A stretch of 58,438 bases of DNA, taken from positions 1,339,924 through 1,398,361 of the forward strand of contig NZ_HG964937.1 in NCBI RefSeq assembly GCF_000613245.1, read 5' to 3'. How positions within the stretch are numbered: the stretch's first letter is position 1; each line of letters starts with the position of its first letter. Below, in pieces: positions 25,135 to 34,817 of this stretch. Under the pieces are notes generated by a model, which searched no databases, was not told where the DNA came from, and saw only the letters and a program-made list of their open reading frames with translations. The DNA comes from Mycobacterium asiaticum DSM 44297 (GTDB lineage: Bacteria > Actinomycetota > Actinomycetes > Mycobacteriales > Mycobacteriaceae). The position numbers were made by a program, and so were the translations under genes.

Positions 25135-26391
25135 ATGCGAATTGCTCTGCTGTCCTACCGGAGTAAGGACCACTGCGGCGGACAGGGTGTGTACGTGCGG
25201 CATCTCAGCCGCGGCCTATTGGATCTCGGTCACGAGGTGGAGGTGTTCTCCGGGCAGCCGTATCCCGAGCTGCTGGATCCGCGGGTGCGCTTGACCAAGG
25301 TCCCCAGCCTGGATCTGTACCGCGAGCCGGACCCGTTCCGGGTGCCCCGCCCCAGCGAGATCCGTGATTCGATCGACCTGCTGGAACTCGCGACAATGTG
25401 GACCGCGGGATTCCCCGAACCGCGCACGTTCACGCTGCGAGTAGCGCGCCTACTGGCCGAGCGGGTAGGCGAGTTTGATGTCGTGCACGACAACCAGAGT
25501 CTTGGCACCGGGCTGCTGACGCTCGCCGAGACGGGGATGCCGGTGGTCGCCACCGTGCACCACCCCATCACCCGTGACCGGCTGCTCGATCTGGCCGCCG
25601 CGCGCTGGTGGCGAAAGCCGTTGGTGCACCGCTGGTATGGGTTCTCCAATATGCAAAAGCAGGTCGCCCGCCAGATCCCGGACCTGCTGACGGTCTCGTC
25701 GTCGTCGGCCGCCGACATCGTCACTGATTTCGGCGTCTCCGCCGAGCAACTGCACGTGGTGCCCCTGGGGGTGAACACCGAACTCTTCAAACCGGGATCG
25801 ACTGCGCGGCAACCGGGCCGGGTTATGGCGATTGCCAGCGCCGACACCCCACTGAAGGGCGTCAGCACTTTGTTGCACGCCGTCGCGAAGTTGCGGACCA
25901 GCCGGGACCTCGAGTTGCGTCTGGTCGCCAAAGTGGAGACCAACGGCCCCACGCACAAGCTGATCGCCGAACTGGGAATCTCCGACATCGTCCACATCGC
26001 CAGCGGGCTGCCCGACGCCGAGCTGGCCGCCCTGTTCGCCTCGGCCGAGGTCGCGTGCATTCCATCGCTCTACGAAGGGTTTTCGCTGCCCGCTGTGGAA
26101 GCCATGGCGAGCGGAACCCCGATCGTTGCCAGCCGGGTCGGTGCGCTGCCCGAAGTCCTCGGCACCGACGGTGCGTGCGCGGAACTCGTGGCGCCCGCTG
26201 ACGTCGACGCCCTGACCCAGGCTCTCGGCAACCTGCTTGATTCGCCGGAGCGGCGCCGGAGCCTCGGCGCTGCCGGGCGGGCGCGCGCGGTCAATGTATT
26301 CAGCTGGGAAGCCGTGGCCGCGCAGACGGTGCGCGTCTACGAGCGGGCGATTGCGCGCCGCGCCGCCGTCGAGGGCGAAGCGCGATGCTGA
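25135..26391 (+). CDS. GT4-family glycosyltransferase
   Basis: This 418-residue GT-B enzyme has an N-terminal RIALLSYRSKDHCGGQGVYV acceptor domain, a central VVPLGVNTELFKPG hinge and a C-terminal donor-binding block with the E-x7-E motif (PSLYEGFSLPAVEAMASGTP). GT4 enzymes transfer a sugar from a nucleotide-sugar to an acceptor with retention; the sugar and acceptor here are unknown. The ATG at 25135 follows a GAAGGG sequence; a TTG two codons earlier is also in frame. It overlaps the following methyltransferase by seven bases, so the two are surely in one operon. Confidence 0.92.
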   Translation: MRIALLSYRSKDHCGGQGVYVRHLSRGLLDLGHEVEVFSGQPYPELLDPRVRLTKVPSLDLYREPDPFRVPRPSEIRDSIDLLELATMWTAGFPEPRTFTLRVARLLAERVGEFDVVHDNQSLGTGLLTLAETGMPVVATVHHPITRDRLLDLAAARWWRKPLVHRWYGFSNMQKQVARQIPDLLTVSSSSAADIVTDFGVSAEQLHVVPLGVNTELFKPGSTARQPGRVMAIASADTPLKGVSTLLHAVAKLRTSRDLELRLVAKVETNGPTHKLIAELGISDIVHIASGLPDAELAALFASAEVACIPSLYEGFSLPAVEAMASGTPIVASRVGALPEVLGTDGACAELVAPADVDALTQALGNLLDSPERRRSLGAAGRARAVNVFSWEAVAAQTVRVYERAIARRAAVEGEARC

Positions 26392-27143
26392 CAGTTGACT
26401 TCGACCGGCTCGGCATCGGCCCGGGCGTCACGGTGATCGACGTGGGCTGCGGCGCCGGCCGACACGCCTTCGAGGCTTACCGGCGGGGTGCCGACGTGGT
26501 CGCGTTCGACCAGGATGCCGCCGAGCTTCGTTCGGTGGACACCCTGCTGCGGGCCATGGCCGAGACGGGCGAGGCGCCGGCGACGGCATCTGCGAAGGTG
26601 GTGCGCGGTGACGCGCTCAACCTGCCCTACAGCGACGGCACCTTCGACTGCGTCATCGCCTCGGAGATCCTCGAGCATGTCCCACAGGACGACGCCGCGA
26701 TCGCCGAATTGATCCGGGTGCTCAAACCCGGTGGGACACTTGCGGTCAGCGTACCGCGCTGGTTGCCCGAGCGGGTCTGCTGGCTGCTGTCCGAGGAGTA
26801 TCACAGCAATGAGGGTGGACACGTCCGGATCTACCGGGCCTCCGATCTGCGCGACAAGATTGCCGGCCGCGGCATGGAATTGACCCATACCCATCACGCC
26901 CACGCACTGCACTCACCCTTCTGGTGGCTCAAATGCGCGGTGGGTCCGTCGAACAACGACCACCCCGCGGTCACCGCTTATCACAAGCTGCTGGTCTGGG
27001 ACCTGATGCAACGGCCCAAGATCACCCACCTCGCCGAGACGGTGCTCAATCCGCTGGTGGGCAAGAGCGTGGCGATGTATTTCACCAAACCGCTGACGGC
27101 GAAAGCCGCAGCACCCCAGGGGTACTCAGTTGCGTCGGGATAA
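26385..27143 (+). CDS. Class I SAM-dependent methyltransferase
   Basis: This 252-residue protein has motif I VIDVGCGAGRHAFEA, the acidic adenosine ligand VVAFDQD, the adenine-binding VRGDALNLPYSDGTFDCVIA and the later LEHVPQDD and LKPGGTLAVSVPR. This is the Methyltransf_11 pattern. The C-terminal half is longer than the minimal fold and carries His/Trp-rich HTHHAHALHSPFWWLKCAVG. The ATG overlaps the stop of the glycosyltransferase (ATGCTGA), so it is co-translated. It probably O-methylates the glycosylated product or precursor made by its operon partners; substrate unknown. Confidence 0.9.
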   Translation: MLTVDFDRLGIGPGVTVIDVGCGAGRHAFEAYRRGADVVAFDQDAAELRSVDTLLRAMAETGEAPATASAKVVRGDALNLPYSDGTFDCVIASEILEHVPQDDAAIAELIRVLKPGGTLAVSVPRWLPERVCWLLSEEYHSNEGGHVRIYRASDLRDKIAGRGMELTHTHHAHALHSPFWWLKCAVGPSNNDHPAVTAYHKLLVWDLMQRPKITHLAETVLNPLVGKSVAMYFTKPLTAKAAAPQGYSVASG

Positions 27144-28206
27144 CGTGCCGGCCGTTGCGGGAGTCCTGAGCCCCGAGCAGTGCCGACAGACCGCGCTGTC
27201 GATCGCCGCTGCGCAGGAGCCGTCGGGCGCCATTCCCTGGTTCACCGGCGGGCACACCGATCCGTGGGATCACGTCGAGAACGCGATGGCGCTCACTGCG
27301 GCCGGCCTGCTTGAGCCGGCGCGGGCCGCTTACGACTGGTGTCGCCGCACGCAACGGCCCGACGGATCCTGGCCGATACAGCTGCGTGCGGGCGTGATCG
27401 AAGATGCCAATAGCGACAGCAACTTCTGCGCATACATCGCCGCGGGCGTTTGGCACCATGTGCTTGTCACCGGTGACGAGAGCTTCGCGCAGACCATGTG
27501 GCCGGTCGTGCAGCGGGCGATCGACTTCGTCATCGACCTGCAGACCGGATACGGCGAAATCAGTTGGGCCCGAAGCGAAGCCGGGCCGTTGCCGGAGGCG
27601 TTGCTGACCGGGTGCGCCAGCATATTCCACAGTATTCGGTGTGCGCTGGCGCTGGCCGCCCTGATCGGGGAGCCGCAACCGGAATGGGAACTGGCGTTGG
27701 GCCGGCTGGGCCACGCGATCGTCGCGCACCCCGAGGCGTTCACCGAGAAGGACCGTTACTCGATGGACTGGTACTACCCGATCCTCGGTAGTGCCCTGCG
27801 GGGTCCGGCGGCCGAAGCCCGAATCTCCCAGCGCTGGAACGACTTCGTGGTCGGCGGGCTCGGTATTCGCTGCGTGCTCGACCGGCCGTGGGTGACCGGT
27901 GCGGAGACATGCGAATTGGTGATGGCCCTCGATGCCATCGGTCACCGGTCAGCCGCACACCAGCAGTTCGGCGCGATGCAACACCTCCGCGAAAACGACG
28001 GATCCTACTGGACTGGGCTGGTATTCGCCGACGGCAAGCGGTGGCCCGAGGAGCGCACCACCTGGACCGGCGCGGCTGTGATCCTGGCGGCCGACGCGCT
28101 GTCCGACACCACACCCGGCAGCGGCATCTTCCGCGGCGACGGCCTGCCGATGGGGCTGCAGACCGACTTCGACTGTGAGTGCGTGTCTACCGGGCCTGGT
28201 CGCTGA
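27130..28206 (+). CDS. Prenyltransferase/squalene-cyclase-like or six-hairpin glycosidase-like barrel protein
   Basis: This 358-residue protein starts at a TTG (AGGGG six bases upstream); a GTG at 27145 is an alternative. It overlaps the methyltransferase stop by 14 bases. The repeated helical hairpins (QEPSGAIPWFTGGHTDPWDH, AYDWCRRTQRPDGSWPI, WPVVQRAIDFVIDLQTGYGE) with QxxDGSWP-like motifs indicate an (alpha/alpha)6 barrel. That fold is shared by squalene cyclases, prenyltransferase subunits and several glycan-active enzymes. I cannot tell which; the neighbours favour glycoconjugate or isoprenoid-linked sugar chemistry. The 3' end overlaps the convergent methyltransferase gene by 20 bases. 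Confidence 0.82.
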   Translation: MRRDNVPAVAGVLSPEQCRQTALSIAAAQEPSGAIPWFTGGHTDPWDHVENAMALTAAGLLEPARAAYDWCRRTQRPDGSWPIQLRAGVIEDANSDSNFCAYIAAGVWHHVLVTGDESFAQTMWPVVQRAIDFVIDLQTGYGEISWARSEAGPLPEALLTGCASIFHSIRCALALAALIGEPQPEWELALGRLGHAIVAHPEAFTEKDRYSMDWYYPILGSALRGPAAEARISQRWNDFVVGGLGIRCVLDRPWVTGAETCELVMALDAIGHRSAAHQQFGAMQHLRENDGSYWTGLVFADGKRWPEERTTWTGAAVILAADALSDTTPGSGIFRGDGLPMGLQTDFDCECVSTGPGR

Positions 28207-28873
28207 GGACCTCGACCGGCTCCCCCGCCAGGCCGTCCACCCGCTGCAGCACCCGCAGCGATCCCGTCGCATCGACCTCGCGGAACTGGCCTGAATTCAT
28301 TGCGCGGCAATAGATTTGGTATGGTGCCCGACCACCGTCCGCGGGATCGGGAAACACGTCGTGGATGACCAATCCCCCACCGGCATCAACCCACTTGGCC
28401 CAGCCCTCGAAGTCGCGGGCGGCGGCCGCCTCGGTGTGACCGCCGTCGATGAACAGAAACTGCAATGGGGACCGCCACCCTCGAGCCACGACCGGTGACT
28501 TGCCGACGACAGCGACGACGTGGTCGTCGAGGGCAGCGGCGTCCAGCGCCCGGCGGAAGGTCGGCAAGGTGTCGAACAATCCGGTGACCTCGTCCACCAG
28601 CGACGCGTCGTGGTATTCCCAGCCTGCCTGATGCTCCTCGGAGCCATGGTGATGGTCGATCGTGTAGAGCACACTGGCGGTTTCCTGCGCCGCCGCGCCC
28701 AGCAACAGTGTCGACTTGCCGCAATACGTGCCGATTTCGACGCCGATCCCGCCGCTCAGGAAGCGCCGTGCCGCCTCATACAGTGCCCGGCCCTCGTCGC
28801 TGGGCATAAAGCCCCGAACTTGCTCGGCCAGCCCGAACAAGCGCTCGGTCGAAGTGGTGTGGTTATCACCCAT
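28187..28873 (-). CDS. Class I SAM-dependent methyltransferase (Methyltransf_24 type)
   Basis: This 228-residue protein has motif I GIGVEIGTYCGKSTLLLGAA, an acidic/His stretch YTIDHHHGSEEH, then LQFLFIDGGHTEAAAARDFE and GGGLVIHDVFPDPADGG. The pattern IDGGH..D..W...GG..IHD is typical of the Methyltransf_24 group that includes sugar and cephalosporin-type O-methyltransferases and uses a divalent metal bound by the Asp/His residues. It runs opposite to the glycosyltransferase operon with overlapping 3' ends, which suggests conserved linkage. The start is the ATG at 28871-28873. Substrate unknown. Confidence 0.88.
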   Translation of the reverse strand: MGDNHTTSTERLFGLAEQVRGFMPSDEGRALYEAARRFLSGGIGVEIGTYCGKSTLLLGAAAQETASVLYTIDHHHGSEEHQAGWEYHDASLVDEVTGLFDTLPTFRRALDAAALDDHVVAVVGKSPVVARGWRSPLQFLFIDGGHTEAAAARDFEGWAKWVDAGGGLVIHDVFPDPADGGRAPYQIYCRAMNSGQFREVDATGSLRVLQRVDGLAGEPVEVLSDQAR

Positions 28874-28928
28874 CAGCCGAACCTATCGGGCGCCTACCCA
28901 GCACCGACAGCGTGGTCACAGTCCTTGC

Positions 28929-28943
28929 TGGCGCTTCGCGCCA
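28929..28943. terminator. Short hairpin downstream of the lipoprotein gene
   Basis: TGGCGC-TTC-GCGCCA forms a six-base-pair stem with a three-base loop, placed about 35 bases beyond the stop of the lipoprotein gene (minus strand). It has no U-tract, so it is a weak terminator candidate or a small palindromic repeat. Confidence 0.35.
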
Positions 28944-28977
28944 ACGACGCTCGCTGGACAGCCGTCCGGCGCAGGCC

Positions 28978-29256
28978 TCAGCCGTGCGGCGCCTCGGAAA
29001 TCTTGCTGTCCGGCTTCCCGACGGTCTGGCAGTAGGCCTGCACAGACGCCCGGGTCGCGGTGATCTCCAGCGAGCTCGGTTCAGCACCGCTCTTGTCCTT
29101 GAGCATCTTGCTGACTTCTTCGCTCTGCTTCTTCTCGTCTTGGGTGGTGTAGTCCTTGCACTTGGTGTCGCCACCGGTATTGATGACTTCTGAGGCCGAA
29201 CACCCACTGAACATCAGCGCGGCGATGGCAACCATGGCAGGTGCAAGGCGCTTCAT
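28978..29256 (-). CDS. Small lipoprotein, possibly HdeA-like
   Basis: This 92-residue protein has a lipoprotein signal peptide (KRLAPAMVAIAALMFSGC with the lipobox Cys at residue 19). The mature part is highly charged, with CKDYTTQDEKKQSEEVSKML and a second Cys in ASVQAYCQTVGKPDS. Two Cys flanking a charged helical segment fit the HdeA-type acid-stress chaperone pattern, although similarity is limited and I treat it as tentative. It would be anchored on the outer face of the cytoplasmic membrane. The start is the ATG at 29254-29256. Confidence 0.78.
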   Translation of the reverse strand: MKRLAPAMVAIAALMFSGCSASEVINTGGDTKCKDYTTQDEKKQSEEVSKMLKDKSGAEPSSLEITATRASVQAYCQTVGKPDSKISEAPHG

Positions 29257-29321
29257 CTTTACCCTTCCTCAAGTCGGAGTCTCAGCTGTCTATTATCCGC
29301 GGCGTAGTCTCCCCAAACGCC

Positions 29322-30185
29322 TCACTTCTGCAGCGTGAACTGGTTGACGTCGATGTAGCCGGCGCGGAAGGCCTCCGCGCAGCCGGTCAGGTACCTGCGA
29401 TAGCGGTCGTAGACCTCTTGCCCCTGGAGCGCCAGGGCGTCGTCCCGGCGGGCTTCCAGCGCCTGTGCCCAGATGTCGAGGGTCCTTGCGTAATGCTGCT
29501 GCAGCGATTGGCGGCGCGTCAGCCGGAAACCCGCCTTTGCAGAGCCGTCCGCCACCATGTCCACCGACGGCAGGCGTCCGCCGGGAAAGATTTCGGTGCT
29601 GATGAACTTCACGAAGCGGATGTGCTCCATGGAGATGGGTAGGCCGCTTGCCAGCAACTCCGCCATGGTCAAACCAGTGATGGTGTGCAGCAGCATTACC
29701 CCGTCATTCGGCAGCAGCCTCGCGGCCCGCCCGAAAAAGTCGTCGTAGCGGTCGTGACCGAAGTGCTCGAACGCACCGATGGACACGATGCGGTCCACCG
29801 GCTCGGCGAATTCCTCCCAGCCCTTCAACAGCACCCGCCGGCTGCGCTGGGTGTCCAGTTGGTCGAACGTCGCCTGCACGTGGGTCGCCTGATTCTTGGA
29901 CAGGGTGAGACCCACGACGTTCACGTCGTATTTTTCGATCGCCCGGCGCATGGTCGCGCCCCAACCGCAGCCGATGTCCAGCAGTGTCATGCCCGGTTGC
30001 AGCCCAAGCTTGCCCAGTGACAGGTCGATCTTGGCGAGCTGGGCCTCCTCGAGCGACATGTTGTCGCGCTCGAAGTAGGCGCAGCTGTACGTCTGGGTGG
30101 GGTCGAGGAACAGCCGGAAGAAGTCGTCCGACAGGTCGTAGTGTGCCTGCACATCGGCGAAATGCGGCGTCAGTCGCTCAGACAT
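29322..30185 (-). CDS. Cyclopropane mycolic acid synthase (CmaA1/PcaA family)
   Basis: This 287-residue SAM-dependent enzyme adds a methylene from SAM to double bonds of meromycolate chains on the acyl carrier protein during cell-wall lipid synthesis. It opens MSERLTPHFADVQAHYDLSD, keeps YSCAYFERD (33-41), the SAM-binding LLDIGCGWGATMRRA (from residue 68), and SIGAFEHFGHDRYDDFF, whose Glu and His belong to the bicarbonate/active site. The late segment TRRQSLQQHYARTLDIWAQA and the C-terminus GYIDVNQFTLQK are closer to M. tuberculosis CmaA1 than to CmaA2 or PcaA, but paralogue identity is uncertain. The start is the ATG at 30183-30185. Confidence 0.93.
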   Translation of the reverse strand: MSERLTPHFADVQAHYDLSDDFFRLFLDPTQTYSCAYFERDNMSLEEAQLAKIDLSLGKLGLQPGMTLLDIGCGWGATMRRAIEKYDVNVVGLTLSKNQATHVQATFDQLDTQRSRRVLLKGWEEFAEPVDRIVSIGAFEHFGHDRYDDFFGRAARLLPNDGVMLLHTITGLTMAELLASGLPISMEHIRFVKFISTEIFPGGRLPSVDMVADGSAKAGFRLTRRQSLQQHYARTLDIWAQALEARRDDALALQGQEVYDRYRRYLTGCAEAFRAGYIDVNQFTLQK

Positions 30186-30362
30186 GTGGATGTGCCTTCC
30201 TGGCCCGAAGCTGCGTAATCAACCCGCGCGCCCGACGCCGGCCCGCAGCAGAATTCCCGCCGCAACCCACGTCAAACGCCGAGCGATGAGGTAGCGATGA
30301 GTTTCGGGGCGGCCGCCGGTCATACCTCTAGAACGGACGGATCAACAGCGAAGGGGAATGCC

Positions 30363-31067
30363 ATGCCGAACGCCCTGCCGCCGGTAGCGGACCTGCAGAC
30401 CTGGCGCGCCGAACTGGACGAGCTGCGCAAACGCGAGAAGGCCGCCACCCGTGAGCTCGACGCGATCGCCGCCCAGCGGCGCCGGCTGCCGATGGTCGAG
30501 TTGCCCGACTACACGCTCATCGGTGCCGACGGGCCGATCCGGCTGGCCGATGTCTTCGCCGGTCGCGCGCAGCTGATCGTCTACCACCACATGTGGACCC
30601 CGGGTGCCGAGTGGCAGTGTGGCGGCTGCACCGGGTTCACCTCGCAGTTCACCCGGCTCGAATTCCTGGACAACTACGACGCCCGCTTCGTCATCGTCAC
30701 CAACGGCGCGATCGACGAGGCGCTGGCCTACAAGCGCAAGGTGGGCAACGCGATGGAGTGGTACTCCGCTGCCGACAGCACCTTCGGCGCCGACATGGAC
30801 GCGCCGCCCGGGGGCGGGTTCGCGGTCAACGTGTTCCTGCGCGACGGGGACACCGTCTACCGCACCTGGCACACCGCCGGCCGCGGCACCGAGCAGCTCA
30901 GCCACTCCTTCGCGCTGATCGACATCCTGCCCTGGGGTCGGCAGGAGGAATGGCTCGATTCACCGCCGGGCTGGCCGTCGCGGCCCACCTACTCCGGTTG
31001 GCTCGATTCGCCCGACATCGCTCGCGCCTACGGACCCGGCTCCTCAACCGTCGAGCGTGGGGCTTAG
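30363..31067 (+). CDS. DUF899 family thioredoxin-fold protein
   Basis: This 234-residue protein has the DUF899 pattern: N-terminal charged helix (WRAELDELRKREKAATRELD), LPMVELPDYTLIGADGPIRL, then YHHMWTPGAEWQCGGCTGFT, which carries a CxxC-like pair in a thioredoxin fold, and VNVFLRDGDTVYRTWHT. These proteins are predicted dithiol-disulfide oxidoreductases. It follows an AAGGGGA ribosome-binding site with the ATG at 30363; the upstream in-frame extension from 30297 is not supported. It sits just before furA-katG, which suits a redox role but is only contextual. Confidence 0.88.
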   Translation: MPNALPPVADLQTWRAELDELRKREKAATRELDAIAAQRRRLPMVELPDYTLIGADGPIRLADVFAGRAQLIVYHHMWTPGAEWQCGGCTGFTSQFTRLEFLDNYDARFVIVTNGAIDEALAYKRKVGNAMEWYSAADSTFGADMDAPPGGGFAVNVFLRDGDTVYRTWHTAGRGTEQLSHSFALIDILPWGRQEEWLDSPPGWPSRPTYSGWLDSPDIARAYGPGSSTVERGA

Positions 31068-31123
31068 GGCGGCGCTCAGCCGACATTTCGTTCGTAAGGC
31101 CCACGTTCGGCGCCCGCAAAGTC

Positions 31124-31152
31124 TTGACCGACTCCAGATAAGGGCGAAATAT
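31124..31152 (+). promoter_or_regulatory. Promoter of the furA-katG operon
   Basis: A TTGACC -35 box (31124-31129) is followed after 17 bases by AAATAT (31147-31152). Transcription would then start at or within a base or two of the GTG at 31161, giving a leaderless furA mRNA as described for the M. tuberculosis furA promoter. The A/T-rich stretch around the -10 is where FurA binds in that species. Confidence 0.6.
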
Positions 31153-31160
31153 AGGGGTTT

Positions 31161-31595
31161 GTGTCCTCAGCCCAGGATTACGCCGAGCAGTTGCGGATGG
31201 CGGATTTGCGGGTGACGCGCCCTCGGGTCGCAGTGATGGAAGCAGTGCGCGCCCATCCGCACGCCGACACCGACACGATCTTCTCGGCGGTGCGGCAAGG
31301 ACTTCCCGACGTGTCGCGCCAAGCCGTGTATGACGTCCTGAACGTGCTGACGGCGGTGGGACTGGTTCGGCGAATTCAGCCGTCCGGCTTGGTCGCTCGG
31401 TACGAGTCGCGCGTCGGCGACAACCATCACCACGTGGTTTGCCGGGCGTGCGGGGTGATCGCCGACGTCGATTGCGCGGTCGGCGAGGCACCATGTCTGA
31501 CGCCGTCGGACGAAAGCAATGTCTTGGATGGTTTCGTTCTCGACGAGGCCGAAGTCATCTATTGGGGCCTGTGCCCCGACTGTTCTGATTCCTGA
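31161..31595 (+). CDS. furA: Ferric uptake-family regulator FurA
   Basis: This 144-residue regulator starts at the GTG at 31161. It has the N-terminal winged helix (LRVTRPRVAVMEAVRAHPHA, VSRQAVYDVLNVLTAVGLV) and the dimerisation domain with metal ligands in VGDNHHHVVCRACG and CPDCSDS; CRAC and CPDC form the structural zinc site. FurA represses itself and katG and is released by oxidative stress. It lies 34 bp upstream of katG on the same strand. The start codon almost coincides with the predicted transcription start. The protein is a few residues shorter than M. tuberculosis FurA. Confidence 0.95.
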   Translation: MSSAQDYAEQLRMADLRVTRPRVAVMEAVRAHPHADTDTIFSAVRQGLPDVSRQAVYDVLNVLTAVGLVRRIQPSGLVARYESRVGDNHHHVVCRACGVIADVDCAVGEAPCLTPSDESNVLDGFVLDEAEVIYWGLCPDCSDS

Positions 31596-31629
31596 TCAGC
31601 CCGATTCACTAACACCCGGAAGGAATGCA

Positions 31630-33867
<2,238 letters not shown>

Positions 33868-33884
33868 GGCACTGAGGTAAGGCG

Positions 33885-33915
33885 ACACCCCGCGGGCCAT
33901 GCGCTCGCGGGGTGT
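33885..33915 (+). terminator. Hairpin terminator after katG
   Basis: ACACCCCGCG (33885-33894) pairs with CGCGGGGTGT (33906-33915) to give a ten-base-pair GC-rich stem with an 11-base loop. It lies 17 bases after the katG stop and is followed by TTCCTT, a weak pyrimidine tail. Confidence 0.65.
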
Positions 33916-33920
33916 TCCTT

Positions 33921-34008
33921 ATCTCCCCGAATCTCCCCGAAATCTCCCCGAATCTCCCCGAATCTCCCCGAATTTCCCGAAACTTCCCCGAACGTCCCGA
34001 ATTCCCCG
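33921..34008. repeat. Tandem 10-bp repeat (ATCTCCCCGA)
   Basis: Five exact copies of ATCTCCCCGA (33921, 33931, 33942, 33952 and 33962 onward) are followed by about four decayed copies (ATTTCCCGA, AACTTCCCCGA, ACGTCCCGA, ATTCCCCGG). The array fills the gap between the katG terminator and the 3' end of the DUF1906 gene. It has the look of a variable-number tandem repeat. Confidence 0.85.
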
Positions 34009-34017
34009 GGAGTGGGT

Positions 34018-34800
34018 TCAGCGGTTGAGGTCCCACTGCCCGAAGTCGGCGGCCAGGACGTCGTCGACATCGACGTGTATCCCGCCCAGCACGGGGCCGT
34101 CAAGCACGCCCTGATACAACACCGCGGCGGGCTCGCGCTGGCCGTTCGACCATGCCCTGGTCTGCCATGCCCAGCGATGACCCGGGGTGGTGGAGTTGCC
34201 AACCACGCCGTCCCCAATCGCCCAACCGCATACCGCGGCACTCCCGTAGATGCCGGTGCGACCCACCCCCAAGACCGAGTTGATGCCGCGGAACCATTGC
34301 ACCGCAATGTCATTCCAGGTGTTGCGGTCGATGTTGTCGTCGACGCTGAAAAAGATCGGCGCCGACGGCGTGCCGCCCGCGGCGTTGTGCAAGTTCAGCG
34401 CGGTTTTCGCGTCCGCCACGCCGCCGTCGTAGCCGCGGGTGTAATCCGACGGGTCTGGCCAGCCCGGTTTGCCGTACTGGAAGTTGCTGACGATTTGCAG
34501 GCCGGCTGCCCGAAGCGAGTCGGCGTACTGGCGGGTGATGGGTTTCGCCTCGAAATTGGAGCCGGGCCGCGGCTCGGACACGTAGTTCACCACCCCGTCG
34601 TAGCCGGCGGCCTTGATCTCCTCCGGGGCGATCCTGCGCTCGGCGAAGTCGATGAGACGGGTCGCCGCCGCCGAGGCCGGCGGTGGATTCAGCGCCGCGG
34701 CCAGCGGCGCGGCACCGAGCAATGCCGGGGCCAGTGCGTAGCGGAAAACGTCGCGTCGGGAAACAGAGCCGGGGGCGCGCTTGGGTGCCGAGTCGTGCAT
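34018..34800 (-). CDS. DUF1906 glycoside-hydrolase-like protein (Rv2525c-like), Tat-exported
   Basis: This 260-residue protein has a twin-arginine signal (SVSRRDVFRYALAPALLGAA, cleavage near ASA) and the DUF1906 fold: TRLIDFAERRIAPEEIKAAG, YVSEPRPGSNFEAKPIT, IFFSVDDNIDRNTWNDI and a terminal VDVDDVLAADFGQWD. The domain is a TIM barrel resembling lysozyme-type glycosidases. The M. tuberculosis homologue Rv2525c is Tat-secreted and linked to peptidoglycan and beta-lactam response. The acidic pair in SVDDN and the VDVDD run are the likely catalytic or metal residues. The start is the ATG at 34798-34800; an upstream Met seven codons earlier is possible. Confidence 0.9.
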   Translation of the reverse strand: MHDSAPKRAPGSVSRRDVFRYALAPALLGAAPLAAALNPPPASAAATRLIDFAERRIAPEEIKAAGYDGVVNYVSEPRPGSNFEAKPITRQYADSLRAAGLQIVSNFQYGKPGWPDPSDYTRGYDGGVADAKTALNLHNAAGGTPSAPIFFSVDDNIDRNTWNDIAVQWFRGINSVLGVGRTGIYGSAAVCGWAIGDGVVGNSTTPGHRWAWQTRAWSNGQREPAAVLYQGVLDGPVLGGIHVDVDDVLAADFGQWDLNR

Positions 34801-34817
34801 CGCGCGATGGTAACGCG

